64,000 nucleotides of DNA, taken from Xenoacremonium recifei (taxonomy: Eukaryota; Ascomycota; Sordariomycetes; Hypocreales; Nectriaceae). Positions 1 through 12,349 of this stretch are shown here, one piece after another. The notes below the pieces were generated by a model. That model was not told the DNA's origin. It did no database searches and worked only from the letters and a program-made list of their open reading frames with translations. Where the stretch lies: contig WOFQ01000019.1 of assembly GCA_012184525.1 (NCBI GenBank), forward strand, positions 434,001-498,000, written 5' to 3'. Position numbers and translations under genes: made by a program. Within the stretch, counting starts at the first letter, position 1, and the number at the start of each line of letters is the position of its first letter.

Positions 1-3000
1 TGATCACTTACGAATGGGAGCTCGGAGATAACCTGAACAACGTTTTCCAATACGTTAAGGCAGGCACTCGCCTGCCGGAGGAACACAGGATGCCTCTCCT
101 CATCATTCCCCTGAGGTTCAAGACTTCATTCTTCGCAGTCTCGGAGGGTTCTATCGGGATAGTGAAGCACGCCCTTGGCGGAACCCCTGAATTCGAGCAA
201 CTACAATTTGATGTCCCGCGCCCTACGAAACTGAAGCATGGCTTGGGGGCCCCTCTCTGGACGGCGTGGGCGAGACCGTTCCGACGGAAAAGGTACTATG
301 AGAGAACAGACATCATATTTCTCGCCCGTGAGGATGGCGCCATCATGCACATGGAAATAGATAATGCTGATCTAATTCCATCCATCACGAACGTTGGGAG
401 CTTAGATACAAATATCACGACAGCTTTCACTACGGCGTTTGACGTCTTTGCCGATGTGCTCATCATTGGCGGCGATGCTGGTCCAGGAGGCATCTGGAAG
501 GTACCTCCCCTATCTCACTCCCTAATCTACGTCGTGCTGATGTATCTGCCTAGCTGCCTGCTCGTAGCGACCTCGAGCAAGTCACTTCGCTTCCTAACTG
601 GTCTCCAGTCGTAGACTTTACTACAACATGCCTTAGGCGCCGCTGGATCGATGATGAGGAGTTGCCTGACGTCGACGCAAAATCAAAGTTGATAGGTGCT
701 CCCGTCCGCCGAAAACCAGACCGGATATTCTGCATCTCTGGCAGAGGCCCGAAATCAAGTGTCACAGAAATGCGACGAGGCATACAGGGCAGAATTGGGT
801 TGGACGTTGACTTCGGGGAATTCATTCGCCAATCTTGGATGTTTCCCTTGCCTGTTCAAGGCGAAGACGGGTTCTATGTGCTCTTGTCCTTACCGCACTC
901 TTCCGAAGTGCTTCGCCTTTCAGGAGATTTATCACAAGCTGATGCTGTCCCGTCTGAAACGGTGCCGTTCGATATAACAGCACGAACTATATCTGCTACT
1001 CAAAGGAGAGACGGCATGATTGTCCAGGTTACGGAGAAGATGACAACGCTCGTTACTATTTCCCAGAGGTATTCCCAATCCCCAACAAGCACCGAAGAGT
1101 CAATGTTCGTAGTGGCTCACTATCACCTAGTTCACACCACGAACATGAATTTACCCATGACATAGAGGGCATTACTGCAGAAGCTGCGGTCTGCAAGGAT
1201 GATACCGTTGTCATCTTTGCCACCAACGGTCAAAGGCAGTTGGTCCTAGTGTCTAAAATTGAGGAGATGAACGTCCTGACTCTTCATAAATGGGAGGCTC
1301 CTGGCTTAATCACGTGTTTATCTCTTTTCAACGCCTCCGGGAACACTTTCATCGCCGCCGGATTAGTGAGAGAGCACTCTCCCGTTATGTCTATACATGC
1401 ACTAGACGGCCGCGAGATAGCCAGTAAAAGCTTGGCTTCCTGGAATGGTCTGCTGTCACCCACTGCCTTGTAATGCAAGTATGAGAACTGACAAAATAGC
1501 AGAATTAACGGGCAATATCCGTCAGGGTCGGTTGGAAGCTTTCACTAGCGTCTGCGCCTTGAGTGATGACGATAATGGCGTGAGGCTCGTCTACGGGACT
1601 CGAAGCGGCCATTTAGTCACTGCGAGAGTCTCTGAAGGGAACACGGAACGGATCCTCTACTCGGTTGAGCTGCTAGGGCTGGCACCTGCAAAAGTATTTG
1701 CTTTCGCAGGGTCCTTCGGTGGACAGCCAGTAGTATTGGCATGCTGTGACAACAACCTGCTCATCCTATCCAATTTTTCAACGCGTGAGACTGTGTTCAA
1801 GACTAAAACTACGGTCTGGCCTACGGACGCGAACGACCCCTCTATGCCTGCGCCTCCCATACACTCAGCGTATTGCCTGGAGCAAAGTCTTTCGGGTTAC
1901 CAGAACCACAAGTCTCTGATGCTGCTGGCAGGCTCGCGTATACTGCTTGCGGATATATGGCCTCACATCGGGCCAGTCCCCCGTTATGTTCCATTGAAAG
2001 GGACACCAACGCGATTGATCTACCACCAGGGATTCGATTGTCTGATTGTTGGACATGGGCAACCAGATGGGAAAGGAGGTATTTCCATTATTGACGCAGA
2101 CACCGGAGAAGACATTGGGTTATTCACCGACCAGAACGGAAGTGTGATATCCCAACCCTCGGGTCTCGGTTCTCCTGATGACGTTCCGACGGCGATACAC
2201 GAGTGGAACTATGTCAAAGAGTCTAAAATGTTTACATTCGTTCTGGTTGCGACGAAGCAGGGCCGTCTCATCATCCTGTCTCTAGCTAAGCAGGACGGGA
2301 AAATCCGGTGTTGGACAAGATATAAGAAGAGCGGGCTCGGGGAACCAATCTGGTCTCTCGTTGGCACCGATGATGGTATTGTCTATTGTGTTGGGAACAC
2401 ACTTCACTGGGAGCTCCTCAATGTTGCCAACAAAAGGCTCACACCGATGAAACAGCTGAAACTGGACTCTCCTGCAACGACTATGCGAGTTGCGGACGGG
2501 AAGTTATCTGTTCTCACTGCCGCGCACTCCTTGCTTGTTTATGACTTGCATACGGAGTCTGAAGAGACCGAAATCGAACTGCTACATAACGACAGGGTGA
2601 CGAGACCGACAACCCATATGATGGATATCGGAGACTCGACTAAGCCTACTGGACGTTGGCCCATCACGCTGCTTTCGACTCAATGGTCTGGACAGGGAAG
2701 CCTCACGGGTGTCTGGATTCCTTGGGGACAGCGTGATCGGGAGTTTGAGGTAGTCTTTTCCGGGGATCCAGCGATCCCGATTCGAAGGTTCAGAAAGGGG
2801 CACACCCGGCCCTGTTGGATGAGTGTCTCTCGTGAGAAAAAATACGGTTGCATTTCCAGCACGCTGGACAATGCCGAGATTTTGGGTGTCTGCTTAAATG
2901 GCTCGATGCAGCACTTCACCCTGATTGACGATGATCTCTGGAGACTGTTGAGTCTCATCTCGGAGTTGGCACGATTCAGTGCTGTAGTGAACCCCTTTAC

Positions 3001-3289
3001 TAAAGTCCAAGCCAATGAGCTCAGAGATTGGCAATTGGAGCCGGTGAATGACGCCGCCAACAAAGTCATTGATGGAGACGTGCTCGACCGCATTATGAGG
3101 GAGCGAGCTCTGGAGAGCGTGGCATCGATTGGTACGGGAGAGGCATTGATATTATTCTACCTATGCCTTGAGAGGATCGACGGCGGGCGGCACACGGCAG
3201 GTTTTCGCAACGATGGGGATCAGGGGAAACGGCGATTCTTTGAGTTTGCCTATGATATCCTGGAGCATATCTTGGAGCCGGTGTTTTAG
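1..3289 (+). CDS. CPSF-A / MMS1_N-family beta-propeller protein (5' partial)
   Basis: Open from the left edge to a stop at 3287-3289, so the N-terminus is missing. Exons: <1..500, 554..1068, 1131..~1423 (or 1447), 1500..3289. The donor of the third intron is uncertain: GTAAAA at 1424 and GTCTGC at 1448 both keep frame, because they differ by 24 nt. The visible part is about 1,050 residues of beta-strand-rich sequence without classical WD motifs. It ends in an alpha-helical segment (DDDLWRLLSLISELARFS, then VIDGDVLDRIM) that resembles the C-terminal region of the DDB1/RSE1/CFT1 family, which combines MMS1_N and CPSF_A domains. Members are scaffolds in ubiquitin ligases, the spliceosome or polyadenylation complexes. 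I cannot say which branch this is: it diverges from my memory of DDB1, RSE1 and CFT1, and it may be the extra fungal paralogue. Family assignment is moderate, function unknown. Confidence 0.6.
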
Positions 3290-4356
3290 TTCCTTGTAAC
3301 TATATTCCGGATTCGTTATTGTTTAATTCTCTTCTTTTATATAGGAGCATTTGCAAGGAGTCGGTTGGGGGGAGGATTAGCGATTCATTCTACGCAAGAT
3401 ACGCAGGAGATATCAAAAGTTTGTTCACAAGGGTAGAGACGAGAGATAGCCACTGAACGGAGTATGTATGACATGGGGTTCCAATGTTGTCAAAAATATT
3501 GCACGTTGTGTCTTGCATTAAGGAGATATCGGGCTCAACCGGAGTTCGGGATGGGCAACATTGACGCTATAACGGCGGCCCAACGGTGAGGTGGAAACGG
3601 AATGGAAGCCCCTCAGTTGCAGAGACGTTGGAGCGGCGGAGACGGGAGCGCCAGGGCCAGGAAGCGGCTTACATAATATGGAATTCACAAAAGATTCCTC
3701 CTTTCAGGCCCGCAGCGTCATCGCCTCCAGCCCTCTCCCTCCCTGTAAACGCCGGACCCCCCGTCCAACACACGCACTAAGAGCCACCCCGCAGCGACTG
3801 ACCTGACTGACTGAGAGCGAGCCGGAGAGCGAGAGAGAGAGAGACTTAGGTTGGAAGAGAGGGTCGCCGATTTCTCCCCAGCAGCATACCTCGACTAGAG
3901 CGTCCAGTCCACGGGAACTGCTCTCCTCCGCCTTGGCTACGCCTTGCTTCGCCTCAACCACCACCGGTGACAGAGCATGTCTTGTCAGTTCCTCCCACGA
4001 GCTCGAAAACGCTGTTCCGCCGTGCTGGATTCGCCACCTAAGCTGTTGTCGAAGCCGTGTTGAATATACAGTACAACCAACCTGTCTGACCTTAGGCTCC
4101 CGAGACGAGCGAGAGTGGCCCACGCTGCCCCGCCAAAACTTGGAAGTGGAAAGGATCCTTTTCACCTTTTGAACTTTGACATCGCGAAGACGAGACGCAG
4201 AGGAAGAGGTGTCTCAGGAGGGTTGGAGACCTCCCCGTACGAATAATTCGAGCTTCTCAAGGTTATCTTGAGTCGACAAGGTCCTCGTCGACGACGCCCA
4301 CGTCTTTTAAGACCCCGCCACTTGTCTGAGAACCCCGCCATCGCTCGACCGTCGAG
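3290..4356. other. intergenic region and probable eIF5B leader
   Basis: No gene seen. It holds the 3' flank of the left-edge gene and the likely promoter and 5' untranslated leader of the eIF5B gene. There is a short GA dinucleotide run at about 3831-3844, and the second half is C-rich, as is common upstream of highly expressed fungal genes. Short open frames on both strands here look like chance. Confidence 0.6.
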
Positions 4357-7300
4357 ATGGCGCCCAAGAAGAAGGGAAACAAGAAGGCCCAGCAGGACGA
4401 CTGGGAGGCCGAGCTGGGCGAGAGCATCGCTCCCGCGGCCCCTGCCGCCGATGCTGCTGCCGACGATGCCAACGGCGATGACGACCTTGGTGGAGGTGGC
4501 GGGCTCATGGCTGTCCTGCGAAAGAACAAGGAGAAGCGCAAGAAGAAGGGCATCGTAGACGAGGAGCAGGCCGACGAGCCGGTGCCCGAGGAAGCCCCTG
4601 CCCCCAAGGAGGCTGAGGAGGCCAATATGGAAGACGAGTTTGCTCTGCCGGAAAAGAAGGGCAAGGGTGGCAAGCAGAACAAGCAGGCCCCTAAGAAGGA
4701 CGATGCTGGTGCTGGCGACCTGGAGGACTCCGGCCGTATCCTGACCAAGGCCGAGAAGGAGAAGCTCAAGAAGGAGCGTGAGAAGCAGCGAAAGAAGGAG
4801 CAGGTATGTGGTCTCCTCTCCCGACATGACTTTTATGTGGCTCACGATATTGACCTCTTCTAGGCCGCCAAGAAGAAGACCACCGCCCCTGCAAAGGCCT
4901 CCGAGCCGGCCAAGGCTGTCGAGAAGGAGGAGGTTGCTCCTGCTGCCGCCGCTCCGGCTGCTGACGAGAAGCCCGGCAAGAAGAAGAAGATCCCGGCGCA
5001 CCTTGCCATGATCCAGAAGCAACAAGAAGAGCTTCGACGCCGGCAAGAAGAGGCAGAGCGTCTCGAGGCCGAATCTAAGGCAGTAGCTGAAGAGGAGAAG
5101 AAGCGACTAGAGGAGGAGGAGAAACGTCGTGAGGAGGCTAAGGCGCTAAAGAAGCAGAAGGAGAAGGAGCGCATTGAGCAGCTGAAGAAGGAGGGCAAGT
5201 TCCTCACCAAGGCTCAGAAGGAGGAGAAGGCTCGAAATGAGAGGAAGCTCCAGCAAATGCTGGCTGCCGGTATCAAGGTCGGACCTCAGGATGCCAACGA
5301 GCCGAAGAGCAAGCCCGCCGCCGCCGACAGGAAGAAGAAGAGCAAAGCTCAGCAAAAGGTACGTCAAGCATCCAGCATATTAAGCATATCAAATACTCAT
5401 ATAGTGTAGATCGACGAGGAGAAGGCACTTGCTGAGGCTGCTGAGCGAGCACGACTCCAGGCCGAGAAGGAGCTCAAGGAGGCCGAAGCAAAGGCCGTAA
5501 AGGAAAAGGCTGAGGCTGAGGCCAAGGCCAAGAACGACAAGGCGGCATCCAGTGATATTGAGGACGACTGGGAAGCAGCGGCTGCATCAGAAGACGACGT
5601 TAAGGACAGCTGGGATGCGGAGACGGAAGATGAGGCCGAGAAGAAGACCAATGGCAAGGCAGAGGAGAACTCTGACGAGGAAAGCGACGAAGAGTCGGAC
5701 GAAGAGGAGTCTGAGGACGAGGGTGTCTCAGCTGCTCGTGCGGCCGAGGCTCAGCGAAAGCGAGAGGCTGCTGAACGTCGTGAGAAGGCTCACCAGGCTG
5801 CTCTGGCTGCCCGGTCAAAGGACAACCTGCGGTCGCCCATCTGCTGTATTCTGGGCCACGTCGATACCGGAAAGACCAAGCTGCTGGACAAGATTCGACA
5901 GACCAACGTCCAGGAGGGTGAAGCTGGTGGCATCACGCAGCAGATCGGTGCCACATACTTCCCGGCTGATGCCATCCGGAAGAAGACGGCGGTCGTCAAC
6001 AAGGACGAGAAGTTCGACCTCAAGGTGCCTGGTCTCCTGGTCATCGATACCCCTGGTCACGAGTCCTTCTCCAACCTCCGATCTCGTGGTTCTTCGCTCT
6101 GTAACATCGCCATCCTGGTCGTCGACATCATGCACGGTCTTGAGCCGCAGACTCTGGAGTCGATGCGCATGCTCCGAGACCGCAAGACGCCCTTCATTGT
6201 TGCCCTGAACAAGATCGATCGTCTGTATGGCTGGAAGCCCATTGCCGACAACGGCTTCCAAGACAGTTTGGCCCTGCAGAACCGGGCGGTTCATAACGAG
6301 TTCAAGACTCGTCTGGAGGCGACCAAGCTGGCCTTTGCCGAGCAGGGTTTCAACTCGGAGCTCTTCTACGAGAACAAGTCCATGGCCAAATACGTCTCGC
6401 TTGTGCCCACGTCGGCCCATACCGGCGAGGGTGTCCCTGACATGCTGAAGCTCATTTGCCAGCTGACCCAGGAGCGTATGGTTGGCTCTCTCATGTACCT
6501 GTCCGAGGTGCAGGCTACTGTTCTTGAAGTCAAGGCTATCGAGGGTTTCGGTATGACTATCGATGTCATCCTGTCCAACGGTATCCTCCGAGAAGGTGAC
6601 CGCATCGTACTATGTGGTACAGAAGGGGTGATCAAAACAAATATCAGAGCGCTTCTCACGCCAGCACCGCTCAGGGAACTGCGTCTCAAGTCTGCTTACG
6701 TGCACAATAAGGAGGTCAAGGCCGCTCTGGGTGTCAAGATCAGCGCTCCTGGCCTCGAAGGCGCCATCGCCGGTTCACGACTCATGGTCGTTGGCCCCGA
6801 TGACGATGAGGAGGACATCGAAGATGAGGTCCAGGGCGATCTGGCTGTTCTCTTCAGCCGAGTCACCAAGACCGGTCGCGGTGTCAGTGTCCAGGCCTCC
6901 ACCCTGGGTTCGCTGGAGGCCCTGCTGGACTTCCTGAAGGACTGCAAGATTCCTGTCGCCAACGTCGGCATCGGTCCTGTCTACAAGCGAGATGTCATGT
7001 CTTGCGGTGTCATGTTGGAGCGTGCTCCTGATTACGCCGTCATGCTCTGCTTCGACGTAAAGGTTGACAAGGAAGCTCAGGCGTACGCTGAGGAGCAGGG
7101 CGTCAAGATCTTCACTGCAGATATTATTTACCACCTCTTCGACAACTTCACCAAGCACATGGACGAGATGCTGGAGAAGAAGAAGGAGGCGGCCAAGGAT
7201 GCGGTTGTGTTCCCCTGTGTGCTGAAGCCCGTTGCCGTGTTCAACAAGACGGCCCCTATTGTCGTCGGTGTCGATGTCGTCGAGGGCCAGCTCAAGCTCA

Positions 7301-7676
7301 ACACGCCCATCGCGGCCGTCAAGACCAACACCGTCACCGGCGCCAAGGAGATTATCAGTCTCGGCAGAGTGTAAGTCCCACCCCCAACATCAAACAATCC
7401 TAAAGCAACCGTTACTAACACCATCCTAGAACCGGTATCGAGCGAGACCACAAGCAGATCCCCGTCTGCAAGAAGGGCCAGCCCTCCGTGGCCGTCAAGA
7501 TCGAGATGGGCGGCTCGCAGCCCACCTACGGCCGCCATCTCGAAGAGGAGGACGCGCTGTACAGCAAGATCTCGCGCCAGTCCATCGACTGCCTGAAGGA
7601 GTACTACCGCAAGGAGGTCACCAACGATGAGTGGCAGCTGATTATCAAGCTGAAGCCGCTGTTTGACGTGAACTAA
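4357..7676 (+). CDS. FUN12: Eukaryotic translation initiation factor 5B (ribosome-subunit-joining GTPase)
   Basis: Exons 4357..4803, 4864..5358, 5410..7370, 7430..7676 give about 1,049 residues, close to the roughly 1,000 of yeast Fun12. The first ~430 residues are a highly charged Lys/Glu/Asp-rich extension with acidic patches, typical of eukaryotic eIF5B. The GTPase core follows: P-loop GHVDTGKT (~res 461), switch II DTPGHE (~529) and G4 NKID (~580). Beta-barrel domains II-IV come next, and the C-terminus with its conserved SRQSID and LKPLF motifs lies in the last exon. eIF5B, an IF2 homologue, promotes 60S joining and checks initiator-tRNA placement, and its GTP hydrolysis releases the factor. 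The start at 4357 is the first ATG giving the lysine-rich N-terminus (MAPKKKGNK). Intron 1 and 2 boundaries fall inside the low-complexity extension. The gene is convergent with the Hsp110 gene to its right. Confidence 0.97.
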
Positions 7677-8339
7677 GGAGAGGACAAAAAGGGGGTTTGC
7701 GCAAAAGAACTGTTAGGCATTCTATATAAATTGGCATTGTATGTGTTTTATAACTATCACCTCTCGCTTATCGCCTGGGTTTATAAATATTGTGCTTTGT
7801 GATGAAAAGGGGAGAAGGCCGTTGCATTCACCACTGCCTGTGAATGGGGGTTCGGGTATGTGGGCATGCATCTCAGGATGACTGTATCTGGTGAAAAGTG
7901 ACAATAGAAGTTGATATTATTTGACTGATTTGTCCTTTCCAGTTCTCTGCTATCATGGTAAATACAATTTTATGCATTCTGTTATAAATATCACTCTCAA
8001 GTTACGACCATACACCCTCTCGCTACACCTTACAACGTCAGAGCAGAGACGCCACCACAGCTGAATCAATGCAGTGTATGAATCCTAGCAACTACCAAAT
8101 GTGTTTGTGTAAAGTGGTCTAACGTGGGGATACATTTCCGTCATCATGAGCCCTCCCTTAAAAAAAGCCCTGCAACCGTGACATTTCTATGCTGCTAGCC
8201 CTTCCTTTCCCCTCCGCGTCATCACATACCCCGAAGACTCTGTTGTAAATTTCATGTGCAATTTTCTGCCTTCCATTTCTTTCTTTTTAACAAGACGTTG
8301 GGAATCTTCATGTCATCAATGTCCATCCATCACCGACGC
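7677..8339. other. convergent intergenic region
   Basis: This is the 3'-to-3' gap between eIF5B (+) and Hsp110 (-). It is AT-richer than the flanking genes and contains only likely 3' untranslated sequence and polyadenylation signals. No RNA gene or conserved ORF was seen. Confidence 0.6.
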
Positions 8340-11135
8340 TCACGCGGGATCAGCAGCGCCCTCGGTCTCCGTTGGCACGGCGTCAGCGTCCTTCATCTCC
8401 TGGTCGTTGGCGGCCTGCGCAGCCTTCTCGGCCTCGGCAGCCTTGCGAGCCTCCTCCTCAGCGGCCTTCTTGGCGGCTCGTTCGGCCTCGACCTTCTCCT
8501 GGATGGCTCGGCGCTCGGCCTCAACCTTCTCGAAGTGGCGCTGGACGATGGGACCGGCCATGGCGCGGATCTCATCGAGCTTGGCGACGTAGACGCCCTT
8601 AGTGGTGTCGTCGCCCTCGTCGTATAGCCAGTCCTGGATTGGGTCAGCAGCTGTATATGGTCGATCTTTCCAGATGTCACTCACCTCTGTAGCCTCGAGC
8701 TTAGCTTTGATGGTCGTCTTCTCTTCCTCACTCGCGAACTCGGCGTACTGCTCGTCCAACTTGGCGCGGAGGTCATAGATGTAGGCCTCAAGCTCGTTCT
8801 TCTTCTCCTCGGTGTCGGCAACCAGCTTGTCCTCCATGACCATGGCAGCCTCCTTCTCGAAGAGGGCAGTCTTGGCAGCATCGTCGAGCGAGGCAGTGCC
8901 AGTGGCAATGGGGAGGTCGCCCTTGCGGACCTGCTTCTTAACCTTGCGAGTCTTCTTGGGTCCGTCGTCCTTCTTGTCGGTGTCCATGGCCTGGCGGGTT
9001 GCGCGTGTTAGCTTTCTTTCGGACACATCATCGTCACTATGCGAGGGGCTGGCGGCCGTGGGAGTGGCATAAGGGGCCGGTAGCGAATCGTCAACTATGC
9101 GTGGTCGCTTGAGGGGCAGACCGGTAGGGTCTCCGACCATTGCGGATGACCGAGGCAAAGAAACACGAGAATTCGAACGGTCAGCAAAACTCACGTCGGG
9201 GTCCTTCTTGTCATCATCCTCCTTAACCTCCTCCTCAATCTCCTGGTCCTCAACGTAGTAACCGTTCTCGACGTTCAAGACACCGTGGATGTTAACACGG
9301 GCCTTGAGCTTGCAGATCATGAAGTCGTCCTTGCCGTCGGCCTTGACGTTCTTGACAGAGAAGCGGCCAATCCAGGGGTTGGTCTTGCCGGGGAGGTCGT
9401 CGGGCTGGGCATACCGGGCCTCGAGGTCGAAGGGCTGTTTTCGGTAGAAGGTCAGAATCTTGGTCGAGGGCATGACGTTGCCCTTGTTAAAGACAGTCAG
9501 GCTCGTGTCCTCGTCGGGGATATCGGGAGCCTTCTCCCAGCCAAACTCGATGGGGTAGCTGATGATGTCCTGGACGGCGAAGTCGCGGACACGGAAGACG
9601 GGCGAAAGGATGGCGCAGCTGAAGGCAGAGCCACGGGCCAGAGCCTCGTCGGCGTTGAGGGTGAAGGACAGAGTCTTGCCGAAGAACTCCTGGATGCGCT
9701 CCTTCAGGGCAGGAACACGCGAGCCACCGCCGACGACCTCGATAACGTCGATGTCCTCCTTGGTGAGCTTGGCCTGGGCGAGGGCGTCCTCAAGGGGACC
9801 CTGAGTGCGGGTCAGGAGGGGCTCGATCATGGCCTCGAACTCCTGGCGGGTGATCATGGCGGAGGCGTCGATGTCGTTCATGAGCGACTCGATGTTGACA
9901 GGGGCCTGCTGGTTGGCAGACAGGATCTTCTTGGTCTTCTCGGCGGCCGCTAGGGTTCGTGCCATGGCACGGCCGTGGGTGTAGATATCGACCTTGTACT
10001 TGCCCTTGAACTCCTTGGCAAGGTGGTCGACGAGGGCGCGGTCGAAGTCTCGGCCACCAAAGTTGCGGTCCCAGGCGGTAGCCTTGACGGCTAGCTCACC
10101 CTTCTTGAACTCAACAATGGAGACGGTGTAGCTGCTGTGGCCGATGTCGACGAAGCAGACGCGGCGCGGGGCCTCCTCGGGGCCGGGGAGGTCGAGCTTG
10201 GTGATGCCCCAGCCGAGAGCGGCGGCGGTGCTGTCGTTGATGAGTCGGAGGAGCTTGAGGCCGGCGATCTCGGCGGCGTCGATGAGGGCGCGGCGCTGGA
10301 TGTCGGTGAACCACGCGGGCACCGTCATGCAGACGTCGGACACGGGCAGCTTCAGCTCGGTAGACGCAGTCTGTCGGATCTTGCTAAGATACATGGCGAC
10401 GAGCTGGGTGGCGGTGAAGCGCTCCTTGTTGCCCAGGTAGTTGACCTCGGCGCCGACCTGGCCGTTGATATCGACGAGGGGGGCGGTGATGTACTGTTGC
10501 TCGATCTGGACATCGGGGTCGTTGAAGGTTCGACCGGCGAGGCGCTTCAGGCAGCCGACGGTGTTTTTCAAGTTGGAGATCTCCTGTGTCTTGGCAGCCT
10601 CACCGAGGTAGCGAGACTTGGGGCCGAAGCCTACCAAGGACCTGCACGGACGAGGCTATCAGCACGGATATTCTAGCGGGAGGGACAGAGTAACGGGGTA
10701 CGTACGGAGTTGCTCGGTTGGAGACCTCATTGGTAATCTGTGTGAAAAGACGTTCAAGTCAGCATTTCTGTTATCGACGACATCTGCAACAATGTGGTGG
10801 TCGTGATATAGGCGCATCTCGAAATTTTTGGTGGGGAGGGCGATCGATGGAGGGGGAGGGGAAAGATGGAGTTGTGATTTTTTTTTTCTCGGCTTGGGCT
10901 CGAACAGCGCAACGGTAGCCCGGGAACGGGAACAGGGAAGCGAGTATAGGCGAAACGAAGCGTCCGAGAGGAATACGTACAACGTCGACGCCGCGGTTTC
11001 TCGCGACGGCAATGACGGTCTTGAGGGTTCCGAAATCGACACCTGGCGGGGGAGACGATGGTGGTCAGCTATCTATCAAACACAACAAACACAATCGATC
11101 GAGGAAAGACGGCGGTACTCACCAACAACACTCAT
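8340..11135 (-). CDS. SSE1: Hsp110-class chaperone / nucleotide exchange factor (Sse1, Hsp88)
   Basis: Exons on the minus strand: 11135-11123, 11042-10981, 10737-10706, 10641-9195, 8990-8685, 8633-8340, giving 717 residues, the usual Hsp88/Sse1 length. The N-terminus reads MSVVGVDFGTLKTVIAVAR, the actin-like ATPase start of the Hsp70 superfamily. The nucleotide-binding domain continues through VCFVDIGHSSY and VVGGGSRVPALK. A beta-domain follows, then a Lys/Glu-rich linker (TRKVKKQVRKGDLP) and a helical lid with DWLYDEGDD, diagnostic of the Hsp110 branch. The C-terminus is Ala/Glu-rich. In fungi Hsp110 is the main exchange factor for cytosolic Hsp70 and a holdase. The first coding exon is only 13 nt. 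Two introns (9194-8991 and 8684-8634) are multiples of three without stops, so the frame stays open if they are retained. I excise them because both have perfect GTGAGT donors and the flanking exons join into the known family sequence. Confidence 0.96.
8991..9194 (-). other. 204-nt in-frame, stop-free intron in the Hsp110 gene
   Basis: Donor GTGAGT at 9194, branch-like GCTAAC about 20 nt before the acceptor, and acceptor GCCAG ending at 8991. The length is 204 nt, exactly 68 codons, and the reading frame through it has no stop. Retention would insert 68 mostly polar residues, including the basic run LPLKRPRI, between the acidic linker and the MDTD segment. It is longer than most introns in the window. 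Removal restores a continuous family-like sequence (DPD then AMDTD), so constitutive splicing is the default reading. Confidence 0.75.
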
Positions 11136-12349
11136 GGTGATGGCGGGAGGGTTCTGCCCCGATGAACTCGCACACGCTCTAAGAGTGAAGAAGGAAAAGA
11201 GAAGAGAAGAAAGGCCGAGGCGAGGGTCTCGAGTCGGGTTGCTGCGGTAGCACGATGGGATATGAAAGTGGTGAAGCAGATGGATGGATGGATGCGAGAT
11301 TGGAGTTTGGGGCGGTTTGGCGGGCAGACGGTTTGGGTGGGTGAGTGGGCAAGTAAGGTGGGATGGGATGGGCGGCTCGGCGAACGGAGGCGGCGGTTTT
11401 AGACGTTGGATCTGCCACTGAGGAAGGAGGTCCAGCGCCTGCCGTGCCTGCCAGCTGGGGCCAACAGCTGCTTGCCTTCAGCGGGGTGCCAGGATTGCCC
11501 GCCAGCGCACCTACCAGGCGGTACTTCCGGCGGCCCACGAATTAAGTCCTCACCCCTCCATGCTCGCCGGCTTCCCCGCGGTGGCTGCCCCTCAGGTACA
11601 TCCACCCAAGGTACCGCCCAAGCCCATCGAAGCTACCACCGGCTTCGGTTTGGTTCGACTGCCTCGAGGCCCTACCGTTCCTTACTGTCTGGCGGTCGGT
11701 GAGTGGAAAGCCAAAGAAAGTTCCAGAGGCAGCCCCGCGCTAAATCACAATTACATCAAGCCTTATTCCAATTCACAGCGGCATCCAGCCAGGGCTTTCT
11801 GGTTGGTGTGAGCTCACGTCGGGTTTTGTGTGCGTGGGTTCCCATGGCCACGTTTTCCAGCATCGTCTGATACCTTAGATGTCGAGTCTTCATTGTGCGT
11901 GCACTTGTTCAAGGAGAGTGAAAATCTTTGGGAATTACACTGTAAAATATGCGGCATGCCCTCTTCTGTACTCACATAGCTTGGCATTACGAAACTTCAC
12001 ATCAGGTAGAAATGGATATTCCGTTCGCTCTCACACGACCCCTTGCTCTGTTGTCGTCTACCCCGCCATCATGGCCCGGCGCATCTCCGTCCACTCATTC
12101 AGTCACTGTTCAAGGACCCTTGTAACTTACCCTTACCAAGCACATGCAAAATGAGTTGGCACTTGCACCTCAAGGCATACTCTTTGTCATGCTCTAACCC
12201 TCCTTTCAACGTAATTTCCATCGCCCCCCTATAAATACAATATGTCTCGTTACATGATGGTCTAATTAAACCCATAGAGGAAACAACACTCTAAGATAGC
12301 TTCCAAACACCATCTTCCCACCTCTTTGCTTCTCATTATCTTAGATACC
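11136..12349. other. intergenic region upstream of Hsp110
   Basis: No gene seen. The left part is the promoter and leader of the Hsp110 gene, read leftward. A GA-rich tract around 11186-11215 corresponds to a CT-rich leader on the sense strand. I did not find a clean alternating GAA/TTC heat-shock element. The right part is AT-rich 3' flank of the chitin synthase gene. Confidence 0.5.

Noticed and set aside
4162..5046. Leu-rich 294-codon frame opposite eIF5B
   Set aside because: Mirror image of the Lys/Glu-rich eIF5B N-terminus; such GAG/AAG-rich exons always read as Leu/Phe on the other strand.
11186..11215. Possible heat-shock element upstream of Hsp110
   Set aside because: Only a GA-rich run; no alternating GAA/TTC triplets with correct spacing.
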